25,744 nt of DNA from an uncultured Oscillospiraceae bacterium (GCA_934565795.1 CAKTIM010000031.1:1-25744), one strand, 5' to 3'; counted from the first letter of the stretch, positions 14,694 to 23,045 are shown. Numbers and translations: made by a program. Notes: generated by a model not told the origin, from the letters alone.

Positions 14694-16784
14694 ATGAATC
14701 GTGCGGAAGCAAGGAAAAAGGCCGAGGCGCTGGTTGCGCAGATGGATGTGCTGGAGGCAGCCGCCCAGCTGCGCTATGATGCCCCCGCGCTGGATCGGCT
14801 GCATATTCCTGAATATAACTGGTGGAACGAGGCGCTTCACGGCGTGGCCCGGGCGGGCGTTGCCACCAGCTTCCCCCAGGCCATCGGCATGGCCGCCGCC
14901 TTCGACCCGGACATGGTGGAGCAGCTGGGCGATATCGCCGCCACCGAGGGGCGGGCGAAGTACAACGCCCTGTCCGGGAAGGACGACCGGGATATCTACA
15001 AGGGGCTGACCTTCTGGTCGCCCAACATCAATATTTTCCGCGACCCCCGCTGGGGGCGGGGCCATGAGACCTACGGCGAGGATCCCTACCTCACCACCCA
15101 GCTGGGCCTTGCCTACATCCGGGGGCTTCAGGGCAGCGGGGAATTTCTGAAATCCGCCGCCTGCGCCAAGCACTTTGCCGTCCACTCCGGCCCGGAGGCT
15201 GAGCGGCATCATTTTGACGTTCACCCCAGCAAAAAGGACATGGCGGAGACCTACCTCCCCGCCTTTGAGGCTGCGGTAAAGCAGGGCAATGTGGAGGCCG
15301 TCATGGGCGCGTACAACGCGGTCAACGGCTATCCCTGCTGCGGAAGCCCGGAGCTGCTGCGCCACTACCTGCGGGAGGAGTGGGGCTTCCAGGGCCATGT
15401 GGTCTCCGACTGCTGGGCAATCAATGATTTCCATGAGCATCACCATTTCACCGATACCCCCGCCGAGTCCAGCGCCGCCGCACTGAAGGCGGGCACCGAC
15501 CTGAACTGCGGCTGCACCTATCGCTGCCTGATTACGGCCCTGGCCCAGAAGCTGATCAGCGAGGATGATATCCGCCGCGCCGCCGTCCGCCTGTTCACCA
15601 CCCGCTACCTGCTGGGCATCATGGATGGTCAGCACACGGATTATGACCGCATCCCCTACAGCGTTGTGGAGTGCAGGGAGCACGTGAGCGCCGCCCTGGA
15701 GGCAGCGGAAAAGAGCATCGTCCTGCTGAAAAACGACGGGATCCTGCCCCTGAACAGGCAGCGCCTGAACGCCATTGCCGTGATCGGCCCCAATGCCAAC
15801 AGCCGCGCCGCTCTGGTGGGCAACTACCACGGCACCTCCTCGCGCTATATCACCGTCCTGGAGGGCATCCAGGATGCGGTGGGCGAGGAAACCCGTGTTT
15901 ACTATTCCGAGGGCTGCCACCTGTTCAAGGATCGGGTGGAAAACCTCGCCCGCCCCGGCGATCGGATCGCGGAGGCCCTGGTGGCGGCGGAGCAGTCCGA
16001 CGTGGTGGTGCTGGTGCTGGGCCTGGACGAGACCCTGGAGGGTGAGGAGGGCGACACCGGCAACGCCGACGCCTCCGGCGACAAGCTCAGCCTGCTGCTG
16101 CCCCAGAGCCAGCGTGACCTGGCCCAGGCGGTGCTGGGCTACGGCAAGCCGGTGATCCTGGCGCTGATGTCCGGCTCCGCCATCGATATCAGCGACATTG
16201 CCCCCCGCTGCGCGGCGGTCGTCCAGCTGTGGTATCCCGGCGCGCGGGGCGGAAAGGCGGCGGCCGATATCCTGTTCGGCAAGCGTTCCCCCTCCGGCAA
16301 GCTACCTGTGACCTTCTACTACCAGCACGCGCTGGAGGAGATGCCGCCCTTTACGGATTACTCCATGCACAACCGCACCTACCGCTACTATACCGGCAAG
16401 CCGCTGTATCCCTTTGGCTACGGCCTGACCTACGGCGACACCCAGGTGCTCAGCGTTTCCGCCGATACGCACCGGGCCAGCGTAAGGGTAATCAACCGCG
16501 GCGCACCCACCGAGGACGTGGTGCAGCTGTATATCAAGGACGCCTCCTCCCCGGACGCCACCACCAACCCCAAGCTCTGCGGCTTCCGCCGCATCCACCT
16601 GGATCGGAATGAGGAAAAGGAAATCCAGATCGACCTGCCCGCCTCCGCCTTCCAGGATTGCAGCGACGAGGGCACATGGCACCCCGGCAGCGGCCAATGG
16701 AACCTCTACGCCTCCTTTGGCCAACCCGACCCCCGCACCCAGGAACTGACCGGCAAACCCGCCGCCCACTGCGTGATCGAATAA
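14694..16784 (+). CDS. Glycoside hydrolase family 3 beta-glucosidase/beta-xylosidase
   Basis: Enzyme of 696 residues that removes terminal sugars from beta-linked oligosaccharides. The N-terminal TIM-barrel domain shows FRDPRWGRGHETYGEDP (115-131), the CAKHFAVHSG segment (157-166) and the nucleophile D239 in HVVSDCWAINDF; SDC with a following AI is frequent in xylosidase-type members. Next come the alpha/beta sandwich (about 340-570, SIVLLKND and VIGPNAN, GEEGD) and a fibronectin-III-like C-terminal domain (about 600-670). No signal peptide, so it is cytoplasmic and acts on sugars imported by the transporter just upstream. Start at ATG 14694 with AAGGAAG upstream; the open frame extends further but into the leader palindromes. 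Confidence 0.93.
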   Translation: MNRAEARKKAEALVAQMDVLEAAAQLRYDAPALDRLHIPEYNWWNEALHGVARAGVATSFPQAIGMAAAFDPDMVEQLGDIAATEGRAKYNALSGKDDRDIYKGLTFWSPNINIFRDPRWGRGHETYGEDPYLTTQLGLAYIRGLQGSGEFLKSAACAKHFAVHSGPEAERHHFDVHPSKKDMAETYLPAFEAAVKQGNVEAVMGAYNAVNGYPCCGSPELLRHYLREEWGFQGHVVSDCWAINDFHEHHHFTDTPAESSAAALKAGTDLNCGCTYRCLITALAQKLISEDDIRRAAVRLFTTRYLLGIMDGQHTDYDRIPYSVVECREHVSAALEAAEKSIVLLKNDGILPLNRQRLNAIAVIGPNANSRAALVGNYHGTSSRYITVLEGIQDAVGEETRVYYSEGCHLFKDRVENLARPGDRIAEALVAAEQSDVVVLVLGLDETLEGEEGDTGNADASGDKLSLLLPQSQRDLAQAVLGYGKPVILALMSGSAIDISDIAPRCAAVVQLWYPGARGGKAAADILFGKRSPSGKLPVTFYYQHALEEMPPFTDYSMHNRTYRYYTGKPLYPFGYGLTYGDTQVLSVSADTHRASVRVINRGAPTEDVVQLYIKDASSPDATTNPKLCGFRRIHLDRNEEKEIQIDLPASAFQDCSDEGTWHPGSGQWNLYASFGQPDPRTQELTGKPAAHCVIE

Positions 16785-16791
16785 AAGCCCT

Positions 16792-16815
16792 TGGCTCCCC
16801 ATCCTTGGGGAGCCA
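16792..16815 (+). terminator. Hairpin after the GH3 gene
   Basis: Arms TGGCTCCCC (16792-16800) and GGGGAGCCA (16807-16815). No T tract follows. The sequence also resembles the arms of repeat block C, so it may be a repeat fragment serving as a transcript end. Confidence 0.55.
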
Positions 16816-16852
16816 GGCCTACGAAAAATGCGGCCCCGGCCCCAAAAAACGC

Positions 16853-16881
16853 TTTACAATTCCTTTGAAGTTTGATATACT
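16853..16881 (+). promoter_or_regulatory. Promoter of the manganese riboswitch transcript
   Basis: TTTACA (16853-16858), 17 bases, TATACT (16876-16881). Transcription is expected near 16888, which is the first base of the riboswitch P1 stem. The fit between promoter and RNA start supports both calls. Confidence 0.75.
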
Positions 16882-16887
16882 CGCCCT

Positions 16888-17032
16888 GATGAAAGGGAGT
16901 AAAGGGCAGCCTCCTGGCGTTGCGGGCCGGGGGACTGCTGCATGGCAGCGTCATCACGGCAGGAATGCCCGATGCCATGTGTTCGCTTGAGACTTTTGTC
17001 GCAGACAGAGTGCTGTGGCAAGAGTCTTTTTT
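16888..17032 (+). ncRNA. yybP-ykoY-type Mn2+ riboswitch with transcription terminator
   Basis: The RNA fits the yybP-ykoY class. P1 pairs GATGAAAG (16888-16895) with CTTTTGTC (16993-17000), followed by the conserved GGGAGTA. One arm is closed by CTCCTGGC with GCCGGGGG. The other pairs CATGGCA (16941-16947) with TGCCATG (16973-16979), enclosing the conserved GCGTCATCAC, GGCA-GGAA-TGCC and CGA. The 3' side carries the typical GAGACTTTT. The terminator GACTTTTGTCGCAG (16991-17004) with CTGTGGCAAGAGTC (17013-17026) and six T reuses the 3' strand of P1, so Mn2+ binding should block termination: an ON switch. Alignment was made from memory of the known family fold. Confidence 0.85.
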
Positions 17033-17073
17033 CTTGCCTCGGCGGAAATATATCTTTGAGAGGAAGGAAAAAC

Positions 17074-18204
17074 ATGAATTTTTTAAACGCATTCGTTGGT
17101 TTGTTTTCCAATTTTGGGAACCTGACCTGGCAGATGGTGGTGATGTGGGGGATCGGGGCCTTGCTCATCTATCTTGCCATCGCCAAAAAGATGGAGCCGA
17201 GCCTGCTGCTGCCCATGGGCTTCGGGGCCATCCTGGTCAACCTGCCCCTCTCCGGCGCCATTACGCAGGGGGCGGTCATTGGCCCCGTCTCCGCGCTGTT
17301 TGAAGCGGGCATGTCCAATGAGCTGTTTCCGCTGCTGCTGTTCATCGGCATCGGGGCCATGATCGATTTTGGCCCGCTGCTGGAAAAGCCGTGGCTGATG
17401 CTCTTCGGCGCGGCGGCGCAGTTCGGCATCTTTTTCACCCTGTTTCTGGCGGGCTTCTTCTTCGACCTGCGGGACGCCGCCTCCATCGCCGTGATCGGCG
17501 CGGCGGACGGCCCCACCGCCATCTTTGTGGCAAACACCCTCCATTCCCGGTATCTGGGGGCCATTATGGTGGCGGCCTACAGCTACATGGCGCTGGTGCC
17601 CATCGTTCAGCCGCCGGTGATCCGGCTGCTGACCACCAAAAAGGAGCGCCTGATCCGAATGCCCTACCAAAAGTCCAGCGTCAGCCGCCTGACCAAGATC
17701 CTGTTCCCCATCGTGGTCACCGTGATCGCGGGCATGGTCGCCCCGTCCAGCGTGGCGCTGGTGGGCTTTCTGATGTTCGGCAATCTGCTGCGGGAGTGCG
17801 GCGTCCTGAACGCGCTGAGCGAGACGGCTCAGAACGTGCTGACCAACCTCATCACCATTGTGCTGGGCCTGACCGTGGCCGGGCAGATGACCGCCGACAA
17901 ATTCGTCCGCCCGGATACCCTGTTGATCCTTGCGCTGGGGCTGGTGGCCTTTGTCTTTGATACGGCGGGCGGGGTGCTGTTTGCAAAGCTGCTCAATCTC
18001 TTCCTGCCGGAGGGCAAGAAGCTGAACCCCATGATCGGCGCGGCGGGCATTTCCGCCTTCCCCATGAGCGGCCGTGTGGTCAATAAGATGGGCTTGCAGG
18101 AGGATAATCAGAATTTTCTGCTGATGTATTCCATCAGCATCAACGTTTCGGGCCAGATCGCCTCCGTGATCGCAGGCGGCCTGATCCTGACCCTGATGGG
18201 ATAG
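17074..18204 (+). CDS. OadB/GcdB-like sodium-translocating decarboxylase beta subunit
   Basis: Integral membrane protein of 376 residues with about nine to eleven hydrophobic segments. Family members are the Na+-pumping beta subunits of oxaloacetate, methylmalonyl-CoA and glutaconyl-CoA decarboxylases. Key features are present: the conserved aspartate D145 in GAADGPTAIF, the MIGAAGISAFPMSGRVV segment (320-336) and N357 in ISINVSGQIAS. Length is at the lower end of the family. GAGAGGAAGG precedes the ATG. No alpha subunit or biotin carrier is encoded nearby, only a tiny gamma-like protein downstream. The gene is controlled by the Mn2+ riboswitch, which normally governs manganese export genes, so a role in metal ion transport is possible. 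Confidence 0.9.
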   Translation: MNFLNAFVGLFSNFGNLTWQMVVMWGIGALLIYLAIAKKMEPSLLLPMGFGAILVNLPLSGAITQGAVIGPVSALFEAGMSNELFPLLLFIGIGAMIDFGPLLEKPWLMLFGAAAQFGIFFTLFLAGFFFDLRDAASIAVIGAADGPTAIFVANTLHSRYLGAIMVAAYSYMALVPIVQPPVIRLLTTKKERLIRMPYQKSSVSRLTKILFPIVVTVIAGMVAPSSVALVGFLMFGNLLRECGVLNALSETAQNVLTNLITIVLGLTVAGQMTADKFVRPDTLLILALGLVAFVFDTAGGVLFAKLLNLFLPEGKKLNPMIGAAGISAFPMSGRVVNKMGLQEDNQNFLLMYSISINVSGQIASVIAGGLILTLMG

Positions 18205-18219
18205 GAGGGAGGTAACGCA

Positions 18220-18348
18220 ATGCTGCATCTTTCGTCGTGGAGGGTCACGCTGCCCATGATGGCTGCCGGGATGGCCGGAACCGTTCTTGTCATTGGCGTC
18301 ATCGTGCTTGCCGTGATGCTGCTGAACAAGCTGACCCGCAAAAAGTAA
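18220..18348 (+). CDS. 42-residue single-pass membrane protein, OadG/gamma-like
   Basis: Very small gene found by reading the frame after the beta subunit: 42 residues, a hydrophobic helix at about 18-36 (GMAGTVLVIGVIVLAVMLL) and a basic end NKLTRKK. GGAGGGAGG lies just upstream, and the gene begins 15 bases after the beta-subunit stop. Position, size and topology fit a minimal OadG/gamma subunit, which holds the beta subunit to its partner; the soluble tail of classic gamma subunits is missing. It is easily overlooked by gene finders. Confidence 0.75.
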   Translation: MLHLSSWRVTLPMMAAGMAGTVLVIGVIVLAVMLLNKLTRKK

Positions 18349-18363
18349 TTTTCCGACACAACA

Positions 18364-18406
18364 AAGCCCCATGCCCGTTCACCCTCGCGGTGCGGACATG
18401 GGGCTT
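18364..18406. terminator. Bidirectional terminator between convergent operons
   Basis: Arms AAGCCCCATG (18364-18373) and CATGGGGCTT (18397-18406), with inner pairing of CCG to CGG. It lies between the gamma-like gene (+) and cobQ (-). On the minus strand the stem runs into TTTGTTGTG, a fair T tract for cobQ. Confidence 0.75.
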
Positions 18407-18433
18407 GATGTTTAGGTGGTGCGCCGGAGGCGG

Positions 18434-19897
18434 TCATACCTCCCGGTTGAGAACCCTGTAGACAAAATCCATATTCAGCCCGCCCCGGACGGCGTCGGCA
18501 AGGCGGTCGTACTGCGCCTGCTTGTAGCGCTCCGGGTCGAAGTCGGTGAGCCTGCCGGGATCGATGCCCTTTTTGGCGGCCAGACCGCGCACCAGGGCCT
18601 GGGCGATGCCCACGCCGTCGAAGATGCCGTGGATATAGCTGCCGTAGACGCTGCCGTTGCACTGGATGGCGTCGCCCTGGCGCTGGCTGCGGCCCATATG
18701 AATTTCATAGCCGGTGTAGCTCAGGCCCGTCAGGCCATGAAGCGCGCCGGGGATTTCGCCGAAGGTACCGTGCACCTGCCGCTGCACCTTTTCCCCCGCA
18801 AACACCGTATCCATATCCAGCAGCCCCATGCCCTGAACCTCTGTCACCCCGGCGGCTTCCACCCCCTGCGGGTCGCGGATGGAGGTACCGAGCATCTGAT
18901 AGCCGCCGCAGATGCCGAAGAGGATGCAGCCCCTGGCGACCTGCTGGCAGATGGCCGCCTCCAGGCCGGACTGGCGCAGCCAGAGCAGGTCGGCAATGGT
19001 GCTCTTGGTGCCGGGCAGGAGGATCATATCCGGCTGGTGCAGCTGTTCCGGCCGCTGGATATAGCGCACGGACACATTGTCAAACCGCTCCAGGGGGGAT
19101 ACGTCGGTGAAGTTGGAGATGCGGGGCAGCTTGATCACCGCAATATCGATGTCCTTGCGCACGTCCCCGGTCTGGAACCGGGTGGACAGGCTGTCCTCGT
19201 CGTCGATGTCCACGTGGACGTAGGGCACCACTCCCGCCACGGGCACGCCGCAGATTTTTTCCAGAATGTCAATGCCCGGCTGCAAAATGGCCCGGTCGCC
19301 CCGGAATTTGTTCACGATGGTGCCCTTGACCCGCTTTTGCTCCTGGGGCTCCAGCAGGGCAATGGTGCCGTACAGCTGGGCAAACACGCCGCCCCGGTCG
19401 ATGTCCCCCACCAGCAGCACCGGGGCGTCCACCAGCTCTGCAAGGCCCATGTTTACAATGTCCGTGGCTTTCAGGTTGATCTCCGCCGGACTGCCCGCGC
19501 CCTCAATGACGATGATGTCGTATTCCTGTTCCAGGCTGCGGTAGGCCTCCATCACCGCCGGGATGAAGTCCCGCTTGCGCCGGTAGTATTCCATGGCCCG
19601 CATGTTGCCCTGTACCCGGCCGTTGATGATCACCTGGCTGCCCACATCCGTAGTGGGCTTGAGCAGGATGGGGTTCATCCGCACGTCCGGGGCGATGCCC
19701 GCCGCCTCCGCCTGCACCACCTGGGCCCGGCCCATTTCCGCGCCGCTTGAGGTGATGAAGGAATTGAGCGCCATGTTCTGACTTTTGAAGGGGGCCACCC
19801 GGTAGCCGTCCTGCCGGAAAATGCGGCACAGCCCCGCCGCCAGCAGGCTCTTGCCCGCGTTGGACATGGTGCCCTGGATCATAATGTTTTTAGCCAT
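18434..19897 (-). CDS. cobQ: Cobyric acid synthase
   Basis: Cytoplasmic enzyme of 487 residues that amidates four carboxylates (b, d, e and g) of adenosylcobyrinic diamide with glutamine and ATP, giving adenosylcobyric acid. The N-terminal ATP-binding domain starts [13 protein letters not shown] (P-loop) with KSQNMALNS at 38-46. The C-terminal glutamine amidotransferase domain has the nucleophile C330 in [11 protein letters not shown] and H423 in YIHGIFD. Length is normal. Its ATG lies within the last codons of cobD (seven to eight bases of overlap) with AAGGAG inside that gene, so translation is coupled to cobD. Confidence 0.96.
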   Translation of the reverse strand: MAKNIMIQGTMSNAGKSLLAAGLCRIFRQDGYRVAPFKSQNMALNSFITSSGAEMGRAQVVQAEAAGIAPDVRMNPILLKPTTDVGSQVIINGRVQGNMRAMEYYRRKRDFIPAVMEAYRSLEQEYDIIVIEGAGSPAEINLKATDIVNMGLAELVDAPVLLVGDIDRGGVFAQLYGTIALLEPQEQKRVKGTIVNKFRGDRAILQPGIDILEKICGVPVAGVVPYVHVDIDDEDSLSTRFQTGDVRKDIDIAVIKLPRISNFTDVSPLERFDNVSVRYIQRPEQLHQPDMILLPGTKSTIADLLWLRQSGLEAAICQQVARGCILFGICGGYQMLGTSIRDPQGVEAAGVTEVQGMGLLDMDTVFAGEKVQRQVHGTFGEIPGALHGLTGLSYTGYEIHMGRSQRQGDAIQCNGSVYGSYIHGIFDGVGIAQALVRGLAAKKGIDPGRLTDFDPERYKQAQYDRLADAVRGGLNMDFVYRVLNREV

Positions 19898-20945
19898 TGA
19901 GAATCTCCTTTATTGCGTCCAGCAGCCGTTTGTTTTGCTCCGGCAGCCGCACCGCCGTGCGATACCAGCCCGGCCCCAGGCCGGGATAATTGGCGCAGTC
20001 CCGGATTTGCAGCCCCCGCTCCAGCAGCGCCTCGCCCAGGGGCCGGGGGGAGAAGAACAGCAGAAAATTGGCGCGGGAGGGGATTACCGTCAGCCCCAGC
20101 GCCTCCAGCCCCGTCGCCAGCAGCGGCCGCTGGGTGTGGATGATCGCCCGCGCCCGGTCTAAAAATTCCCGCTGCCCCAGAGCGGCCACGCCTGCCGCCT
20201 GGGCGGGCAGGGATACATTCCAGGCCTGGGTGGCGCGGCCCATCTCGGTCAGCAGCGCCGGGCTTGCACACAGGCAGTAGCCCAGCCGCAGCCCCGCCAT
20301 GCCGTAGCTCTTGGTAAAGGCCTTCAATAAAAGCGTCCGCTCGCCGGGCCGCAGGCTCCTTGCCAGGCTCAGCGCCCCGCCCCCCTGGGTCAGATCCAGG
20401 AAGCACTCGTCGATGAACAGGAAGATGCCTTTGCGGGCGCAGATGCCCCGGATATCCTCCAGCAGCGCCGGGTCGATCACCTGCCCGGTGGGATTGTTGG
20501 GGTTGCAGAGCATGAGCAGCTCGCCGTCAAAATTCTCCAGCACGGGCAGGAAGCGCTCCGTCAGGGCGAAACCCTCCGCCTGCGCCAGCGCGTAAATTTC
20601 CGTTTCGCATCCCACCGTCTCCAGCGCGGAGCGATACTCCGAAAAGGAGGGCACGGGCAGCAGCGCCCGCCTCGGCCGCAGCGCGGCGCACAGGGAAAAA
20701 ATCAGTTCCGCCGCCCCGTTGCCGCAGAGCACCCGCTCTGCGGGCACCCCCTCAAATTCCGCAATCGCCCCCACCAGCGCCCGGCAATAGGGATCGGGGT
20801 ACTGGCTCAGCATCGAAAGCGAAGCCTCCACCGCCTCCCGCACCGCCCCCGGCGTCCCCAATGGGTTAATGTTGGCAGAAAAATCAATCTCCACCGCCCT
20901 GGAATAAACCTCCCCCCCATGGGGATTTTGCGCATTGTATAGCAT
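19890..20945 (-). CDS. cobD: Threonine-phosphate decarboxylase (CobD)
   Basis: PLP enzyme of 351 residues, class I/II aminotransferase fold, that decarboxylates L-threonine phosphate to (R)-1-amino-2-propanol phosphate, the linker used for the lower loop of B12. The N-terminal start [24 protein letters not shown] is typical of CobD rather than HisC. The PLP-binding lysine is K212 in [16 protein letters not shown]; the N151-P-T-G motif (NPNNPTGQ) and D179 (FIDECF) are present. The start has GAAAGGATG upstream. No clear promoter was seen between it and the repeat block behind it. It is coupled to cobQ. Confidence 0.9.
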   Translation of the reverse strand: MLYNAQNPHGGEVYSRAVEIDFSANINPLGTPGAVREAVEASLSMLSQYPDPYCRALVGAIAEFEGVPAERVLCGNGAAELIFSLCAALRPRRALLPVPSFSEYRSALETVGCETEIYALAQAEGFALTERFLPVLENFDGELLMLCNPNNPTGQVIDPALLEDIRGICARKGIFLFIDECFLDLTQGGGALSLARSLRPGERTLLLKAFTKSYGMAGLRLGYCLCASPALLTEMGRATQAWNVSLPAQAAGVAALGQREFLDRARAIIHTQRPLLATGLEALGLTVIPSRANFLLFFSPRPLGEALLERGLQIRDCANYPGLGPGWYRTAVRLPEQNKRLLDAIKEILNG

Positions 20946-21018
20946 ATACCCATCCTTTCTCTCTCACCCAAAACACAGAAATTCCAGCAGCACTCCATTG
21001 AATGGCAAGCCCCTCCCT

Positions 21019-21127
21019 CCGTAGGGGCAGATACCAGCCGCCCGCAACGTTACGGAATTGAGCTGTCAGTTGAATGAACGTCACCAAAAGCTTTTGAGTC
21101 CGTAGGGGGCGGCAATTTGCCGCCCCT
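21019..21127. repeat. Two REP-like units upstream of cobD
   Basis: Two hairpin units with the CCGTAGGGG word: 21019-21044 and 21100-21127 (the latter with GGCGGCAA and TTGCCGCC). They lie outside copy B, on its cobD side, and make the whole gap 20946-21640 repeat-derived. I see no gene in this gap. Confidence 0.7.
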
Positions 21128-21185
21128 CAACGTCGCGGTTTTGATAGCAGTGCGTTGAATGGAAGTAGCTGGCGGTGACCTCCAA

Positions 21186-21647
21186 AAGCTTCCCTTGGGG
21201 AAGCTGGCAGGCCGTAGGCCTGACTGAAGAGGGCTTACCGCAGTACGTTCTTTATTAGGGATAAGTTGAATGGTACACGCCAATCCGTAGGGGCGGATAT
21301 CAGCCGCCCGAAGGGTAACGAAAGTGAGCTGTATAGACGAACCGCTCAATCCCGTCAGATTTCGGGTCGGCAAATTGCCGACCCCTACGGACTCAGAAGG
21401 ATTTTACTGCTATCAAAACCGATAGGTTTCGGGCGGCTGGTATCCGCCCCTACGGACTCAGAATGTTTAACCGTGTAGCTTTTTAACCAACTCTCCCTCG
21501 AAACCGCTACCTGAGTGCCCTCTTCAGTCGCTGCGGCGACAGCTTCCCCCAGGGAAGCTTAGGGGATGTGCCCTTTAGGTTATACGTTTATCTTTACCAC
21601 TCAAAAACCGGCAGGTTTAGGGTCGGCAGGTTGCCGACCCCTACGGG
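21186..21647. repeat. Composite palindromic repeat block, copy B
   Basis: Second copy of the block at 80-650. The inner part is flanked by clear inverted repeats: AAGCTTCCC to GACTGAAGAGGGC (21186-21234) and GCCCTCTTCAGTC to GGGAAGCTT (21517-21560), giving a MITE-like element of about 375 bases. REP-like units lie at 21285-21310, 21363-21390, 21430-21455 and 21620-21646. The last overlaps the 3' end of cbiB, and its word CCGTAGGGG read on the minus strand supplies the TAG stop codon. The block separates cbiB from cobD. Confidence 0.8.
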
Positions 21648-22612
21648 AGGATAATCAAAAGCACGCAGCGGGTCAGGGTGCACAAAAGGAGCATCAGTAC
21701 GGTGGTGGCGTACATCAGGCGGCAGCTTTGGGGGATGTCCTGGGGGGTGATTTCCCGCAGGGGGTCGCCAATGAATTTTTTGTGGTGGAGCACCCCGTGG
21801 TAGCTGGCGTCGCCGGCCAGGCGCAGGCCCAGCAGGCCAGCGCATACGGACTCGGTCTGGGCGGAGTTGGGGCTGGCGTGGTTGTAGCGATCCCGCCGGA
21901 AGATTTTCCAGCCGTTCTTCACGTCCATACCCAGAAGCCCCCCGGCGGCCAGCATCAGCATCGCGCACAGCCGGGCGGGGAGGAAATTAAAAAGATCATC
22001 CATGCGGGCAGGAATGTACCCCACATTTTTATAGGGCGGCTCCACATAGCCCAGCATGGAATCCATGGTGTTGACTGCCTTATAAAGAAAGCCCAGCGGC
22101 GCGCCGCCCAGGGCGAGGAACAGCATGGGGGCGATCACCCCGTCGGAGGCATTCTCCGCCACCGTCTCCACCGCTGCGCGGGTCACGGCGGCGGCGTCCA
22201 GCTGCTCCGTGTCCCGGCCCACGATCATGGAGACCGCCCGGCGGGCATCCTGGAGGGTGCCGGTTTTCAGGGCGCGGTAGACCTTCATGCTCTCGTCGCG
22301 CAGTGCACGGGGGGCGATGATCTGCCAGCACATGATGCTCTGCACCCCAAGGGTCAGCCAGGGGGAGATCAGGCCGCACACCCGCAGAATTCCCCAGGGC
22401 ACCAGACCGCTGAGCGCCGCGGTGACGAGCCAGATCAGCCCGCCCGCCGTTCGCTCCCCCGCTGCGGTTTTGGGCAGCAGACGGCGCAGCACCCGCTCCA
22501 GCCAGGCAATCAGCCTGCCAATGAGCACAACGGGGTGGGGCAGCCAGTGGGGGTCGCCCACAAGACAGTCGATGATAAATCCAATCAAAAGCGCCATGGC
22601 AATATCGTCCAT
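21641..22612 (-). CDS. cbiB: Adenosylcobinamide-phosphate synthase CbiB
   Basis: Integral membrane enzyme of 323 residues that joins aminopropanol (or its phosphate, made by CobD) to the side chain of adenosylcobyric acid. It has the family motifs GDPHWLPHPV...IGRL near the N terminus, AENASDGVIAPMLF around 156-169 and NTMDSMLGY around 184-192, and several hydrophobic segments. ATG 22612 is chosen with GGAGG eight bases upstream; an in-frame open stretch further back lies in the riboswitch leader and is not coding. The C-terminal CVLLIILP ends in a TAG supplied by a repeat unit, so the last residues may be altered. Length is normal for the family. Confidence 0.93.
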   Translation of the reverse strand: MDDIAMALLIGFIIDCLVGDPHWLPHPVVLIGRLIAWLERVLRRLLPKTAAGERTAGGLIWLVTAALSGLVPWGILRVCGLISPWLTLGVQSIMCWQIIAPRALRDESMKVYRALKTGTLQDARRAVSMIVGRDTEQLDAAAVTRAAVETVAENASDGVIAPMLFLALGGAPLGFLYKAVNTMDSMLGYVEPPYKNVGYIPARMDDLFNFLPARLCAMLMLAAGGLLGMDVKNGWKIFRRDRYNHASPNSAQTESVCAGLLGLRLAGDASYHGVLHHKKFIGDPLREITPQDIPQSCRLMYATTVLMLLLCTLTRCVLLIILP

Positions 22613-22632
22613 TTGCAACGCCTCCAAAGCAT

Positions 22633-22665
22633 AAAAAAGCGGGGGGAGTGGGCAAACTCCCCCCG
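22633..22665 (-). terminator. Second terminator in the cbiB leader
   Basis: Minus-strand hairpin with arms CGGGGGGAGT (22665-22656) and ACTCCCCCCG (22649-22640), followed by C and six T. It ends about 20 bases before the cbiB start codon. A strong intrinsic terminator, independent of the one at 22744-22777. Confidence 0.8.
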
Positions 22666-22743
22666 GAAGAAACCACGCAGCTTGATTCTCAGAAGGGCAA
22701 TCCGGGCATGGGCAAGGGGGACGCGCCAATGCCGGCAGCTGGG

Positions 22744-22777
22744 AAACAAAAAGCAGCGGCGGTAACAGTACCGCCGC
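22744..22777 (-). terminator. First terminator in the cbiB leader
   Basis: Minus-strand hairpin with arms GCGGCGGTA (22777-22769) and TACCGCCGC (22764-22756), followed by TGCTTTTTGTTT. It lies about 60 bases after the riboswitch P1 stem, so it is a candidate expression platform for B12-dependent termination. Confidence 0.75.
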
Positions 22778-22834
22778 AGCCGATTTTCTGCGCCAAAAGC
22801 AGCTGCGCTCCATACTTGCAGAGCCACAGCACAC

Positions 22835-23029
22835 AACCCATCCTTAGCAGTTATCCTGACTTCGCGTATCCCTGGCCGCCGCACCGCCTTCTCAGGAATT
22901 GTTCCCAATGACCGGCTTTCGCCCTGTGCGGCCGCCTCCTCGCTTACAGTGGCGGTACCGTTCGGGATTTGCACCCGATTCCCTATTCTCCCCCAGAATC
23001 CGCGCGACTTTGGGGGCACTAAGATGGTT
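22835..23029 (-). ncRNA. Cobalamin (adenosylcobalamin-type) riboswitch
   Basis: Read on the minus strand, the leader of cbiB contains the hallmark core GGTGCAAATCCC-GAACGG-(TA)-CCGCCACTGTAA near 22979-22945, a GAAAGCCGGTCA segment (about 22924-22913), and near the 3' end the B12-box-like run AAGTCAGGATAACTGCTAAG (about 22862-22843). The ends pair as P1: AACCATCTTAG (23029-23019) with CTAAGGATGGGTT (22847-22835), with two bulges. High B12 should stop transcription of cbiB via a downstream terminator. Confidence 0.93.
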
Positions 23030-23045
23030 ATTTACTTTCCCGTTA

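Noticed and set aside
16942..17073. Extended start for the OadB-like protein
   Set aside because: The extra 44 codons lie inside the riboswitch and terminator; ATG 17074 follows a proper ribosome binding site and gives the usual family N terminus.
17083..18372. Minus-strand open frame of about 430 codons opposite the OadB-like gene
   Set aside because: Translation is a His/Gly/Gln/Asp-rich shadow; the plus-strand protein has intact family motifs.
22613..22834. N-terminal extension of CbiB by up to 74 codons
   Set aside because: The frame happens to be open, but it runs through two terminators and the end of the riboswitch, is Pro/Cys-rich and lacks a ribosome binding site. ATG 22612 has GGAGG and begins at the family's usual N terminus.
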